Of a stretch of DNA of 64,000 bases, positions 55,752 to 64,000 are shown piece by piece. Numbering within the stretch: position 1 is the stretch's first letter; each line of letters opens with the position of its first letter. The notes below the pieces were generated by a model, which saw nothing but the letters and a program-made list of their open reading frames with translations, had not been told where the DNA came from and ran no database searches. A program made the translations under genes and the position numbers. The stretch is from contig OY969790.1 in the NCBI GenBank assembly GCA_963703125.1, positions 1,612,001 to 1,676,000 on the forward strand. Direction: 5' to 3'. The DNA is from MFD04716-140 sp963703125 (GTDB lineage: Bacteria; Bacteroidota; Bacteroidia; Flavobacteriales; Flavobacteriaceae).

Positions 55752-57332
55752 CTAAGCTTTGTACTTCGTCGAAAGATCTTTAGCAACGGCCGTCAAAGTA
55801 TCGGTTATATCATCCGTCAATTTACCGGCTTTAAGGTTATCCAATACCCCTCTATGCTTGGTATTCAAGAACTCTATAAAATCTCTCTCAAATTCCTTTA
55901 CTTTTTCTACAGGAACATCTCTTAATAAGTTCTTGGAACCTGCATAGATAATAGCAATCTGGTCTTCAACCGTAAATGGGTCGTTTTGGGCTTGCTTTAA
56001 TATCTCAACATTGCGTCTTCCTTTCTCGATTACATTTAAGGTTGCCGCATCCAAATCAGAACCAAACTTGGCGAACGCTTCCAATTCACGGAATTGTGCT
56101 TGATCAAGTTTTAAGGTTCCTGCAACTTTTTTCATTGATTTGATCTGAGCATTACCACCAACCCTGGATACAGAAATACCCACGTTAATCGCTGGTCTTA
56201 CACCTTGATTAAAAAGATCTTGCTCCAAAAATATCTGTCCGTCGGTAATGGAAATTACGTTCGTAGGAATATATGCAGAAACGTCACCTGCTTGCGTTTC
56301 AATAATTGGTAATGCTGTCAAAGAACCGCCACCTTTTACCATTGGTTTCAACACCTCAGGTAAATCATTCATGTTTTGGGCAATCTTGTCATCATTGATA
56401 ACTTTCGCTGCCCTTTCCAGCAATCTGGAATGCAGATAGAAAACATCACCCGGATAAGCCTCACGTCCCGGTGGCCTTCTTAACAACAAAGAAACCTCAC
56501 GGTAGGCCACAGCTTGTTTTGAAAGGTCATCATATATTATCAAGGCGGGTCGGCCTGTGTCTCTAAAATACTCCCCGATAGATGCACCTGCCATTGGCGC
56601 GTATACCTGCATTGGTGCTGGATCCGAGGCATTGGCAGCTACAATTGTAGTGTATGCCATGGCACCTTTATCTCCTAAAACCTGGGCTATGCCGGCTACC
56701 GTGGATGCTTTTTGGCCAATGGCAACGTAAATACAATACACTGGCTCCCCAGCATCGTAAAATTCTTTTTGGTTTAGGATGGTATCAATACAAACAGTAG
56801 TCTTACCTGTTTGACGGTCACCAATAACCAACTCCCGTTGACCTCGACCCACAGGAATCATGGCATCAATAGCCTTAATACCAGTCTGCAACGGCTCAGT
56901 TACCGGTTCCCTAAAAATTACACCGGGAGCTTTGCGCTCCAATGGCATTTCATAAGTTTTACCGGCTATTGGCCCTTTACCATCAATAGGTGCGCCTAAA
57001 GTATTCACAACCCTTCCTACGATTCCCTCACCTACATTAATGGAGGCAATACGTTGTGTGCGTTTTACGGTTGCACCTTCCTTTATTTCTTTTGAAGGGC
57101 CCAACAATACAACACCAACATTATCCTCTTCCAAGTTTAACACGATTCCTTCCAATCCTGCTTCAAATTCGACCAACTCACCGTACTGTGCATTTGCCAA
57201 ACCATATACCCTGGCAATACCGTCACCAACCTGTAATACAGTTCCCACCTCATCCAAGGTAGCCGTGGCATCGAATCCTGATAACTGTTTCTTTAAAATT
57301 GCTGATACTTCAGCGGCTTTTACTCCTGCCAT
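55752..57332 (-). CDS. atpA: ATP synthase F1 alpha subunit
   Basis: 526-residue regulatory nucleotide-binding subunit of F1. Walker A is GDRQTGKTT. ALIIYDDLSKQAVAYRE and the Arg of the finger region in VGISVSRVGGNAQ are conserved. Full length. It lies between atpH and atpG. Confidence 0.98.
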   Translation of the reverse strand: MAGVKAAEVSAILKKQLSGFDATATLDEVGTVLQVGDGIARVYGLANAQYGELVEFEAGLEGIVLNLEEDNVGVVLLGPSKEIKEGATVKRTQRIASINVGEGIVGRVVNTLGAPIDGKGPIAGKTYEMPLERKAPGVIFREPVTEPLQTGIKAIDAMIPVGRGQRELVIGDRQTGKTTVCIDTILNQKEFYDAGEPVYCIYVAIGQKASTVAGIAQVLGDKGAMAYTTIVAANASDPAPMQVYAPMAGASIGEYFRDTGRPALIIYDDLSKQAVAYREVSLLLRRPPGREAYPGDVFYLHSRLLERAAKVINDDKIAQNMNDLPEVLKPMVKGGGSLTALPIIETQAGDVSAYIPTNVISITDGQIFLEQDLFNQGVRPAINVGISVSRVGGNAQIKSMKKVAGTLKLDQAQFRELEAFAKFGSDLDAATLNVIEKGRRNVEILKQAQNDPFTVEDQIAIIYAGSKNLLRDVPVEKVKEFERDFIEFLNTKHRGVLDNLKAGKLTDDITDTLTAVAKDLSTKYKA

Positions 57333-57343
57333 TTTCTAAGATA

Positions 57344-57364
57344 TTAGATGTTAGACGTTAGACG
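57344..57364. repeat. Three 7-base tandem units
   Basis: TTAGATG TTAGACG TTAGACG in the gap between atpA and atpH. It is short, in a non-coding gap, and has no clear role. Confidence 0.5.
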
Positions 57365-57383
57365 CCCTTTGTCTTTGTAATTA

Positions 57384-57923
57384 TTATAGACTATTAGTAA
57401 ACTCTCTTTTTAAATTGTTCAATTTATTGGCAATACTTGCATCATATTGTAAATCGCCAACTCGCAATACGAATCCACCAATGATGGCCTCATCAACTTT
57501 CCTTTCAATCGTTACCTTACTTCCGGTTAATTTCGCCACCTGCTTCAATATTTTTTCCTCCAAATCAGGCGTCATCGGGACAGCGGTGGTTACAAAAGCC
57601 ACGTTTTCACCTTTTAACTGCTCGTTCAAAATAATATACTTCAATGCCACTTCGTTCAGCATACCAATACGTCTATTGTCAACTAGCACTGAAATCAAAC
57701 CTTCCGTAACGGAATCGCTTCCTTTAAAAACGGCATTTAAGGCACTCTTTTTAGTATTGCTTTGAACAACAGGGCTTGCCAACATCTCTCTCAGTTCTTT
57801 ACTGTCCGAAATAGTAGCCACTATAGAACGCATATCCTTTTCTATGGCTTCCGTCGATTTGTTCTCTATCGCCAGATCCAATATGGCTTTGGCATATCGG
57901 ATAGCCGCTCTTGAATCGCTCAT
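57384..57923 (-). CDS. atpH: ATP synthase F1 delta subunit
   Basis: 179-residue stator subunit that links F1 to the b subunits. N-terminal text RAAIRYAKAILDLAIENKS and C-terminal text KVTIERKVDEAIIGGFVLRV are typical. It follows atpF by 5 bases. Confidence 0.95.
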   Translation of the reverse strand: MSDSRAAIRYAKAILDLAIENKSTEAIEKDMRSIVATISDSKELREMLASPVVQSNTKKSALNAVFKGSDSVTEGLISVLVDNRRIGMLNEVALKYIILNEQLKGENVAFVTTAVPMTPDLEEKILKQVAKLTGSKVTIERKVDEAIIGGFVLRVGDLQYDASIANKLNNLKREFTNSL

Positions 57924-57928
57924 TGTTT

Positions 57929-58429
57929 TTAGTTCAATTTAATATCGCCCAACATATCCTCGACCAATTTCAATTGCTTGTCCTTGTTGGATAATTGCTC
58001 TTTTAAAACTTTTTCAGCAATCTCAACAGAAAGTTGTGCGACTTGATTCTTAATATCAGCAACTGCGGCTTTCTTTTCACTCTCGATAGCTGCCTGAGCC
58101 TGTTTGATCATTTTATCACCTTCAATTTTGGCTTGTTCCTTGGAATCCGAAATCAGTTTGTCCTTAATCTCCCTTGCCTCCTTTAACATTGCCTCGCGCT
58201 CTGCACGGGCTTCTTTTAGTAATTTCTCGCTGTCGGCGGTAACGTTTTGCATTTCCTTTTTGGCCTCTTCCGCGGCGCTCAAAGCGCTCTTTATACCTTC
58301 TTCCCTATCATTTACCGCATTCAAAATGGGTTTCCAGGCAAATTTGCGCAACAACAAAAGTAAAAGCACGAACAAAATGGTTTGCCATACAAACAGCCCA
58401 ATTGAGAATTCATTCAGTAATTTTTCCAT
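57929..58429 (-). CDS. atpF: ATP synthase F0 subunit b
   Basis: 166-residue peripheral stalk protein. A single N-terminal membrane helix (GLFVWQTILFVLLLLLLRKF) is followed by a long charged coiled coil rich in Ala, Lys and Glu. It lies between atpE and atpH. Confidence 0.96.
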   Translation of the reverse strand: MEKLLNEFSIGLFVWQTILFVLLLLLLRKFAWKPILNAVNDREEGIKSALSAAEEAKKEMQNVTADSEKLLKEARAEREAMLKEAREIKDKLISDSKEQAKIEGDKMIKQAQAAIESEKKAAVADIKNQVAQLSVEIAEKVLKEQLSNKDKQLKLVEDMLGDIKLN

Positions 58430-58506
58430 AACCTAAATTTTAGAAAATTTAATTTTTAAAAAGCTATAGCCATAACCAACCGTTACAGCCATAGCTTTAA
58501 GATTTG

Positions 58507-58698
58507 TTAGGATGCGAAAATCGCAGCAAAACCAATCCCTTCAATAAGTGCTGCTGCAATCAACATGGCAGTTTGAATCTTACCATAAGCCTCGGGTTGA
58601 CGAGCGATGGCATCCATAGCGGAGCCACCAATTCTACCAATACCCAAACCTACACCGATAACCGCTAAACCCGCACCTACAATTGCTGGAATTTCCAT
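58507..58698 (-). CDS. atpE: ATP synthase F0 subunit c
   Basis: 63-residue rotor ring protein of two membrane helices joined by the polar loop ARQPE (residues 32-36). The ion-carrying Glu53 lies in AALIEGIGF. The site lacks the Ser/Thr next to Glu that is usual in Na+-type subunits, which favours protons. Short but within family range. Confidence 0.96.
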   Translation of the reverse strand: MEIPAIVGAGLAVIGVGLGIGRIGGSAMDAIARQPEAYGKIQTAMLIAAALIEGIGFAAIFAS

Positions 58699-58765
58699 AA
58701 TATAACTAGTTTAAAAATTAAAATTCAAAATGATCAACTTGAATTCACAAGTTGTTAAAGCTTTA

Positions 58766-59893
58766 TTATAAATGCGCCAATTCAGGGTCACCTTCATGGT
58801 CATGTTCTTCCGCGGCGAAACCAAAATACAATGCCGACAACATGGTAAAAATGTAAGCCTGCAAAACGGCTACTAAAATCTCAATCAATGAAATGGCAAA
58901 TGCAAGTCCGAATGACAATGGACTTCCCAACCAGCTTTTAAAAATGAACATCAGACCTATCAAGCTCATTAATACAATATGGCCTGCCTGCATGTTAGCA
59001 TACAAACGAATCAACAAGGCAAAAGGCTTAATAATCAGACCCAATAATTCAATTGGCACCAATATTATATAAATAGGCAATTTTCCGTACCAAGGCATGG
59101 TATTGCCCAATGGATCCACCAAATGCTTCCAATAATCCTTAGTACCCGTGAAATTTGTGAGCAGAAAGGTCAACAAAGCCAATGCTACCGTTACTGCAAT
59201 ATTTCCGGTTACGTTCACCCCAAGTGGGGTAAGACCGAAAATATTTAGGAACCACACAAAAAAGAATACGGTCAATAAATAAGGCATGTATTTTTTGTAC
59301 TTCTTTTCGCCAATATTAGGTCTTGCGATATCATCTCTAATGTAAAGCACAATGGGCTCAAAGAATCTGCCCAAACCCTTTGGAATGCTTCCGTTTTTGG
59401 CATAGGACTTGGCCAAACTCGTGAAAAGCCAAAACATCAACAAACTCGTGATGATTATCATCAAAACGCTTTTCGTAATTGAAAAGTCAAGGGGCTTTGC
59501 ATTCGTTGGATGATGCTCTTCATCATAATTGATTGTGCCTTCCGCATCGGTCCTGTATATTTTATTATGGTAAAGCTTGTAAAAATTGCCATCTACTTCG
59601 GCCAATTCTTCGCCATGGTGGAATTTGGAGGAGGAAAAAACCTTGAGGCCATTGTCCCATAAAATAATGGGCAATGGGGCACCAACATAGGCATGTTCAC
59701 CAGCTTCATTTGTATAAGAATACAATGAAAAATCATGGGAATCCTGAAGGTGATGTTGAATGTATTCCTTTATTTCTGTTCGCTTGTCTTTTTTGGGTTC
59801 TTCAGAACCATGTTCACCTTCTTGGGCAAAACTTTTTGCAAAAAATAGCAGCATTAATGAAAAAAGAAACTTAGTAAAGTTTGTTATCCGCAT
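58766..59893 (-). CDS. atpB: ATP synthase F0 subunit a
   Basis: 375-residue stator channel subunit. The ATG at 59893 gives a signal (FTKFLFSLMLLFFAKSFA); the earlier TTG at 59902 is less likely. Residues 20-140 form a periplasmic extension common in Bacteroidota. The membrane core has the essential Arg in LLIRLYANMQAGHI. The C-terminus is His/Glu-rich (AAEEHDHEGDPELAHL), a possible metal site. First of the core F0F1 genes. Confidence 0.95.
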   Translation of the reverse strand: MRITNFTKFLFSLMLLFFAKSFAQEGEHGSEEPKKDKRTEIKEYIQHHLQDSHDFSLYSYTNEAGEHAYVGAPLPIILWDNGLKVFSSSKFHHGEELAEVDGNFYKLYHNKIYRTDAEGTINYDEEHHPTNAKPLDFSITKSVLMIIITSLLMFWLFTSLAKSYAKNGSIPKGLGRFFEPIVLYIRDDIARPNIGEKKYKKYMPYLLTVFFFVWFLNIFGLTPLGVNVTGNIAVTVALALLTFLLTNFTGTKDYWKHLVDPLGNTMPWYGKLPIYIILVPIELLGLIIKPFALLIRLYANMQAGHIVLMSLIGLMFIFKSWLGSPLSFGLAFAISLIEILVAVLQAYIFTMLSALYFGFAAEEHDHEGDPELAHL

Positions 59894-59927
59894 ACAGCTC
59901 AAAAATATCGGTCCCTAAAAATCGGTG

Positions 59928-59935
59928 CAAATGTA
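59928..59935 (-). promoter_or_regulatory. Possible internal -7 element before atpB
   Basis: TACATTTG on the minus strand, matching TAnnTTTG, 35 bases before the atpB start. No TTG at the right distance was found, so it is weak. An internal promoter would let the core atp genes be read apart from porW. Confidence 0.3.
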
Positions 59936-59989
59936 AGTTATTCTTCCAAAAAGAAAAAACCATTTTACTTGTTTATTTCAGAGGGATTT

Positions 59990-60382
59990 TCAATCCAATT
60001 TTTTAAGCATTTTAGACGTAAAAATTGTCTCGACAATTAGGCAAACTGCGTAGGGCGCAAAGAAGGCCGCAAACTCAAATTTGTCCATCACTCCATCCTC
60101 TCTGAAAATCGGATAAAAAATGACAAAAAAGAAAATAAACTTTAAAAAACTACCTCCCATAAACAAGAACCCAATATAGTTTTTGAGTTTATATCTGAAC
60201 ACAAACAGAATTATATATATAAAGGCAGCAAGTAGGGCATTGACCGCATAGCACAGAACAATGCTATTGGCATATTTTGGAAGTCCGTTTTGGTCCAAAA
60301 TCTGGGTATGAAGAAGGAAAACAAGCCCCAAAGAGCCAATTAAAAAAACAAGAAAATAAACAATAGGTCGCAAAGAAGACAT
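59990..60382 (-). CDS. AtpI-like four-helix membrane protein
   Basis: 130-residue protein with four hydrophobic helices (VYFLVFLIGSLGLVFLL, VLCYAVNALLAAFIYIILFV, FLKFIFFFVIFYPIF, APYAVCLIVETIF). Position between atpZ and atpB and topology suggest an AtpI-type assembly or ion-supply protein for c-ring formation. Sequence identity alone is weak. It overlaps the atpZ stop by one base. Confidence 0.7.
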   Translation of the reverse strand: MSSLRPIVYFLVFLIGSLGLVFLLHTQILDQNGLPKYANSIVLCYAVNALLAAFIYIILFVFRYKLKNYIGFLFMGGSFLKFIFFFVIFYPIFREDGVMDKFEFAAFFAPYAVCLIVETIFTSKMLKKLD

Positions 60383-60612
60383 TAATATTTAATCCGTTTT
60401 AGTTGCCTCAAAACCACCCAAATAGAAATTGCCACACCGATTAGTGTGGCAAGGGCAGTATAAATTCTTTTTTCGTTTTTATAATGTTCATCCAGCCAAA
60501 TACCGCCCTTGGCAGCCAAAAAAATTATGGCTCCCATTTCAAAGGCGATTCCCGAAAGAACGGCAACATTTTTTAAATTGCCATTCCTTTTAGGAGGCTT
60601 TTGCTGGCTCAT
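60382..60612 (-). CDS. AtpZ/AtpI family protein
   Basis: 76-residue protein with two membrane helices (NVAVLSGIAFEMGAIIFLAA and ALATLIGVAISIWVVLRQL) and the conserved GGIWLDE between them. AtpZ with AtpI aids Mg2+/Ca2+ uptake and c-ring assembly in other bacteria. The start lies 23 bases inside the bactofilin gene, so the two genes overlap. Confidence 0.85.
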   Translation of the reverse strand: MSQQKPPKRNGNLKNVAVLSGIAFEMGAIIFLAAKGGIWLDEHYKNEKRIYTALATLIGVAISIWVVLRQLKRIKY

Positions 60613-61036
60613 TGCTGCTGCTCGGGGCGGTACTACTTAACGACGATTTAAACCCGCTAGTAGATCCTGAAATTCCTTTTCCCTTCATGTTGCATGATGC
60701 GTTGAAGGTGGCACCGGGCTCTACCGCCAATTTGGAAACCGATACAGTTCCTTCAATAACCGCCGAAGATTTTAATGAAAGTAAGTCCGAAACCAATAGC
60801 TCACCGTTGAAACTGCCCTCGATATCGGCATTCACGCATTCCACTTTTCCATGTATGTAGCCATCTTTACCGATTACCACTTTGCCCGATGTTTTTACGT
60901 TCCCGTCTAATTTGCCGTCAATACGAAAATCAGCCTCGGAGATAATATCTCCTTTGATCTTGGTGTTCTTTTCGATTCTGTTTGGTTGTCCTCCGATTTC
61001 GTTCATAGTTCTAGGTTTTTTGTTGTCTGAAAACAT
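60590..61036 (-). CDS. Bactofilin (polymer-forming cytoskeletal protein)
   Basis: 148-residue bactofilin. The beta-helical core runs from about residue 20 to 110 (IEKNTKIKGDIISEADFRID, GKLDGNVKTSGKVVIGKDG, CVNADIEGSFNGELLVSDLL). The tail is Ser/Ala-rich. Bactofilins form filaments that scaffold envelope enzymes or other complexes. It lies 3 bases after porW and overlaps atpZ. Confidence 0.9.
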   Translation of the reverse strand: MFSDNKKPRTMNEIGGQPNRIEKNTKIKGDIISEADFRIDGKLDGNVKTSGKVVIGKDGYIHGKVECVNADIEGSFNGELLVSDLLSLKSSAVIEGTVSVSKLAVEPGATFNASCNMKGKGISGSTSGFKSSLSSTAPSSSNEPAKAS

Positions 61037-61039
61037 TGA

Positions 61040-63598
61040 TTAAGGTTTTGGGGTTAAAAGCATGTTCTTGTAATCTTGTAGGTTTTTATGTACTTGGATT
61101 ATTTTATAGTTAGAAGATAAAATTACGAAATTCTCATTGCGGATCTTATAGTCCTTATTGTTTTTTAGTAATTCGGCATACCCTAAAGCGAAATCTTTAG
61201 ATTTGAAACCATGCACAGCTACAAATTGGTCTTCCAAGTTATAAATATCTTTGGAAACTGTGTTCCTATAGTTTAAGTTTTTTATTGATTTTTCAAGAAT
61301 TTCCATCAATTTAACCGCCGCTTCATCGTCTTGTATTTTAAACGGAAAAACAACTTTCCAATTACCGGTCCCTGATGAACCTTCCTCCGTTGAAAATTCT
61401 TTAGGTTCCAATTTCGGTAATTGTTCCACTATCATCTGTTCAGCCTTTTTGCCCTCTGGATTGTTGGGGTAGGTCAGCGCAACATAATTCAAGGCCTCTC
61501 TAAAAGGCTCAAAACCATTCAATCTTCCTATGGCATTCGCCTTTAACATTTCAAACTTGGGCACAATGGGATCGCCCGTATATTTATTGATGTTCTCCTC
61601 GGCACCCGTGATTACCTTTAAATATTCCTGATTTTGATATAATTTATACAATGCTCCGTAGCGGGCATCCGGACTATCTGAATTGTCATCCAGAACCGCC
61701 TGTGGATTGAGAAGGATTTCAGCATAGCGCGAATCAGAGTGATTTTGTATGATGTTTTCCTTCATACTAATCGCCAACGGACTCCCTTCTTCCTCATAAA
61801 TTTTATAAAGATTATATTTTGAGGACAATATGAGCCGTTCTTCAGGTTCCGATTTTAAAACATCCTCCAATTTTCCTGCGGCTAAGACATTTTCGCTAAA
61901 CTTCTCCTTGTATATTAATCCAAGTTGGTAGTTCGCAAAATTTCGCCCTGTGTTAATACTATCAATAATTCTTGGATCTGAAGGTATTCGATCCATATAA
62001 AAATCCAATGCATATTTTTCTTCTCCAACAGGTTCTTGATCCCCGGTTTTTGTGTTCGAAGCTACTTGGCCTTGGTCTAATTGTGAAGGGGCGGTTCTAT
62101 TCTTATTGCTCCATCTCCAATCATCCTCCAATTCACGCTTGCCCCATCTATTGGTGAAATCATTTTTTCCAAATCCTAGACTTTGGATGTTGTAGAAATA
62201 AAATTTGCCCTTATTTTCTTTACTCCCTTTTGATTCGCCAAAGGCCGCAAAACCAGCCGCTATTTTATCCTCGGCCTTTTTGGCTGCATCTGCATCGGCT
62301 TTTTTCAAAGTTTCAATATGGGCTTCAAAATAAGCAACACGCTCCTCCGGAGTTTTATCGTAAAGGGTAATTACACTATCGGCGTATTGAACAATGTCCT
62401 CATATTTTACAACATCTTCCAGGTTGTCCAATTTCTTTTTGATCGATCTGAACTTTTTGGTATTCTCTTCCAAATTGGTCAATACGCTGTCATAATAAAG
62501 TCCGGCACTTTTATATCCATTTTTATCAAAATTGTATTCTGCCAGATTCTCATAGTTCAACGCATTGAGCTTAGGCTCATTTTGTGTGGCACGAAGCGAT
62601 TTATTAAAGTATGCCAGAGCCAGGCTATCAGACCCTCTATCTAAATGGTATTCTGCTACTTGACGATATATTTTATCCAAAAAGGGTCTGTTCTCCCTAT
62701 TTTCCTCCAAATCGGTCAAATATTCCAACATTTCCTCCTGATTCCCATCGGTTACTTGGGTATTCTTGATTTTTTGAATTTCAGCGTTGATCATATAGAC
62801 CCTAGGAGCCCTTCTATTTAAATCAATCACTTTATCATACGCATAATTGGCACTGTCCTTAAGGCCCAGTTGATCATATAATTGGCCGATAATGTAATAA
62901 TACCTCCCTTTTTCAGGGTTCTTTTTGGTGTAATACGATGCTATTTTTAATTGTTGGATGGCAGTATCAATAACCTTTAGGTTTATATAACCTTGGGCCA
63001 TCATCGCCCGTGCGTCGGCATATTCCTGGTCTTTCAATTCCTCAAACTTCATTAGGCGTTTCAGGTTTTTGATGGCCAACTCTTCATTTTCCAACCGAAT
63101 ATTGACCTTCTCCCTCCAAATATGGGCTTCGTTCAATTTATCACTGTAGTTATACTTTTTTATGACATAGTTAAAGGCTTCTAACGCAGGAATGTACCGC
63201 TGGTCAAAATAGCGCGACTTTCCCAAGAGCAGGAACGCTTCGTCCGTCTGGGGGTTGCGTTCATGGTCTTTTATGTCCATACTATGTTTTTGTATGGCCT
63301 TCGTTGCCTTTTCCTCCGCTTTCGTAAAATTGGGGTTATTGTCCTCCGAATCAAGCTTTATGTCCTCCGTAACCTCTAAGCGTTCAATGGGCAGAATCTC
63401 CCAATAGTCATCCTTATAATTAGCATTTAGTTCCTCGCGACCTTGTTCAAAGGCAATATTACCATTGTATAAAGTATTATACTTGGTATTCAAAGCATGC
63501 CAGTTACGATTGACAAAAGCATCTTTTTTTGTGGAACAGGCACTAATAAGCGATCCTGCTAAAATGGTTGAGCAAATGAATTTGATTGGAAGCTTCAA
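61040..63598 (-). CDS. porW: Type IX secretion system lipoprotein PorW/SprE
   Basis: 852-residue TPR lipoprotein required for type IX secretion and gliding. The signal is KFICSTILAGSLISAC with a lipobox. The body has many TPR-like repeats (YFDQRYIPALEAFNYVIKKY, PEKGRYYYIIGQLYDQLG, FANYQLGLIYKEKFSENVLA). A C-terminal globular part follows (YRNTVSKDIYNLEDQF). It lies upstream of bactofilin and the atp genes in the same direction. Confidence 0.9.
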   Translation of the reverse strand: MKLPIKFICSTILAGSLISACSTKKDAFVNRNWHALNTKYNTLYNGNIAFEQGREELNANYKDDYWEILPIERLEVTEDIKLDSEDNNPNFTKAEEKATKAIQKHSMDIKDHERNPQTDEAFLLLGKSRYFDQRYIPALEAFNYVIKKYNYSDKLNEAHIWREKVNIRLENEELAIKNLKRLMKFEELKDQEYADARAMMAQGYINLKVIDTAIQQLKIASYYTKKNPEKGRYYYIIGQLYDQLGLKDSANYAYDKVIDLNRRAPRVYMINAEIQKIKNTQVTDGNQEEMLEYLTDLEENRENRPFLDKIYRQVAEYHLDRGSDSLALAYFNKSLRATQNEPKLNALNYENLAEYNFDKNGYKSAGLYYDSVLTNLEENTKKFRSIKKKLDNLEDVVKYEDIVQYADSVITLYDKTPEERVAYFEAHIETLKKADADAAKKAEDKIAAGFAAFGESKGSKENKGKFYFYNIQSLGFGKNDFTNRWGKRELEDDWRWSNKNRTAPSQLDQGQVASNTKTGDQEPVGEEKYALDFYMDRIPSDPRIIDSINTGRNFANYQLGLIYKEKFSENVLAAGKLEDVLKSEPEERLILSSKYNLYKIYEEEGSPLAISMKENIIQNHSDSRYAEILLNPQAVLDDNSDSPDARYGALYKLYQNQEYLKVITGAEENINKYTGDPIVPKFEMLKANAIGRLNGFEPFREALNYVALTYPNNPEGKKAEQMIVEQLPKLEPKEFSTEEGSSGTGNWKVVFPFKIQDDEAAVKLMEILEKSIKNLNYRNTVSKDIYNLEDQFVAVHGFKSKDFALGYAELLKNNKDYKIRNENFVILSSNYKIIQVHKNLQDYKNMLLTPKP

Positions 63599-64000
63599 AA
63601 TTGTGTGTATACGTATGTATCCTTAACTGAAAAAGAGCGGGAATATTATGTAGTTGGTCGATAAAAGATAAAATTGTCCCAAGCTTTCAATCCTTCCCTT
63701 GCTCCCAAAAAATAGACCATCCAGTTTGTAACCATGTCGTTCATCCGATGTATACTGCTATTATGAGCCGTTTGCGGATTTTTTTTGGACGCAAATCGAG
63801 AAAATTAAAACTGGAAAGCGATTTAATAACAAAAATAACCGACCCTTCGGTCGGTTGCCAAAAACCCCGCTCGTTCAATTTCAAACAGGCGAAATCCAAA
63901 ATGGAGTATTTGTTTACACCCTTTTTCAAGCCCCCGATAGTCTGGCGGGGTATCCATATCAAGGCCTATTTAAGACCATTTTATACTCAGGATATGTTTC
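63599..64000. other. Right-edge region without an assigned gene
   Basis: 402 bases. A rightward frame from ATG 63763 stays open to the edge (79 codons) but has no recognised character. On the minus strand, AACCGACC/GGTCGGTT (63837-63856) followed by TTATTTTTG looks like a terminator for a leftward gene to the right. A short leftward frame ending at 63959-63961 could be that gene's C-terminus. A second hairpin, CCCCG/CGGGG, lies at about 63932-63951. Confidence 0.4.
63763..64000 (+). CDS. Possible partial ORF at the right edge, doubtful
   Basis: Frame from ATG 63763 with 79 open codons to the window end (MSRLRIFFGRKSRKLKLESD...). It is basic, with no signal or known motif, and contains the terminator-like hairpin at 63837-63856, which argues against it. 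Confidence 0.2.
   Translation, partial: MSRLRIFFGRKSRKLKLESDLITKITDPSVGCQKPRSFNFKQAKSKMEYLFTPFFKPPIVWRGIHIKAYLRPFYTQDMF

Noticed and set aside
63741..63962. 73-codon leftward frame at the right edge
   Set aside because: It spans the terminator-like hairpin and has no protein character.
1..64000. CRISPR arrays, tRNA or rRNA genes, prophage or insertion sequences
   Set aside because: No regularly spaced repeats, cloverleaf sequences, rRNA stretches, integrase or transposase text were seen on either strand.

Overview
The window is a 64 kb piece of chromosome from a member of the Flavobacteriia (phylum Bacteroidota), most likely a marine, gliding Flavobacteriaceae. The pointers are gldH and porW (gliding and type IX secretion lipoproteins), the order ricT-gldH-PBP1A, an ATP synthase cluster that lacks atpD/atpC, a bactofilin, sdhCAB encoding the trimeric succinate dehydrogenase, and promoters of the Bacteroidota type (TTTG, about 20 bases, TAnnTTTG). 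Housekeeping genes dominate. I saw no rRNA, tRNA, CRISPR array, integrase or transposase.

Layout. 1-2444: sufA-sufB (sufB runs off the left edge) and a decayed repeat lipoprotein. 2576-5303: Tat-exported Gfo/Idh/MocA oxidoreductase, thiL, and a diverged relic of a second thiL 3' end. 5332-9688: a small zinc-ribbon-like gene, brnQ with an AbiH-family defence gene overlapping its stop, and pepP. 9822-16790: an exported BNR/VPS10-like protein (frameshifted), two M28 peptidases and a cyclophilin lipoprotein. 16862-19414: small membrane proteins and an AstE-like deacylase. 19659-24928: the sdhC-sdhA-sdhB operon, interrupted between sdhA and sdhB by a two-gene ATPase/nuclease-like cassette. 24963-31544: M28 peptidase, GH67 alpha-glucuronidase, Vsr-like endonuclease, methionine aminotransferase, a frameshifted serine hydrolase and a GNAT acetyltransferase. 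31623-38675: a 35-residue gene with its own terminator, scoA-scoB, ricT-gldH-PBP1A and trhO. 38743-46317: a structured intergenic element, recA, a lipoprotein, an ECF sigma factor with a membrane-anchored beta-barrel partner, bestrophin, an acyltransferase, trpS and an unknown membrane protein. 46318-54675: a repeat-rich spacer, dprA, an HU/SPOR protein, a thioesterase, and an envelope run (EnvC-like, DUF4292, TPR, dut, flippase). 54751-63598: porW, bactofilin, atpZ/atpI-like genes and atpBEFHAG, all leftward. The right edge is unassigned.

The best candidate for an undescribed system is the pair at 22423-24095. It is an ABC/OLD-like SMC-type ATPase translationally coupled (ATGA overlap) to a small protein with a PD-(D/E)XK nuclease signature. 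The pair sits inside the succinate dehydrogenase operon, apparently using its promoter. The AbiH gene overlapping brnQ follows the same pattern of a defence-type gene placed downstream of a housekeeping gene. Other unusual items are a compact intergenic element of four hairpins with two micro-ORFs and a terminator upstream of trhO, a thiL replacement scar, and two single-base homopolymer frameshifts that need read-level checking.
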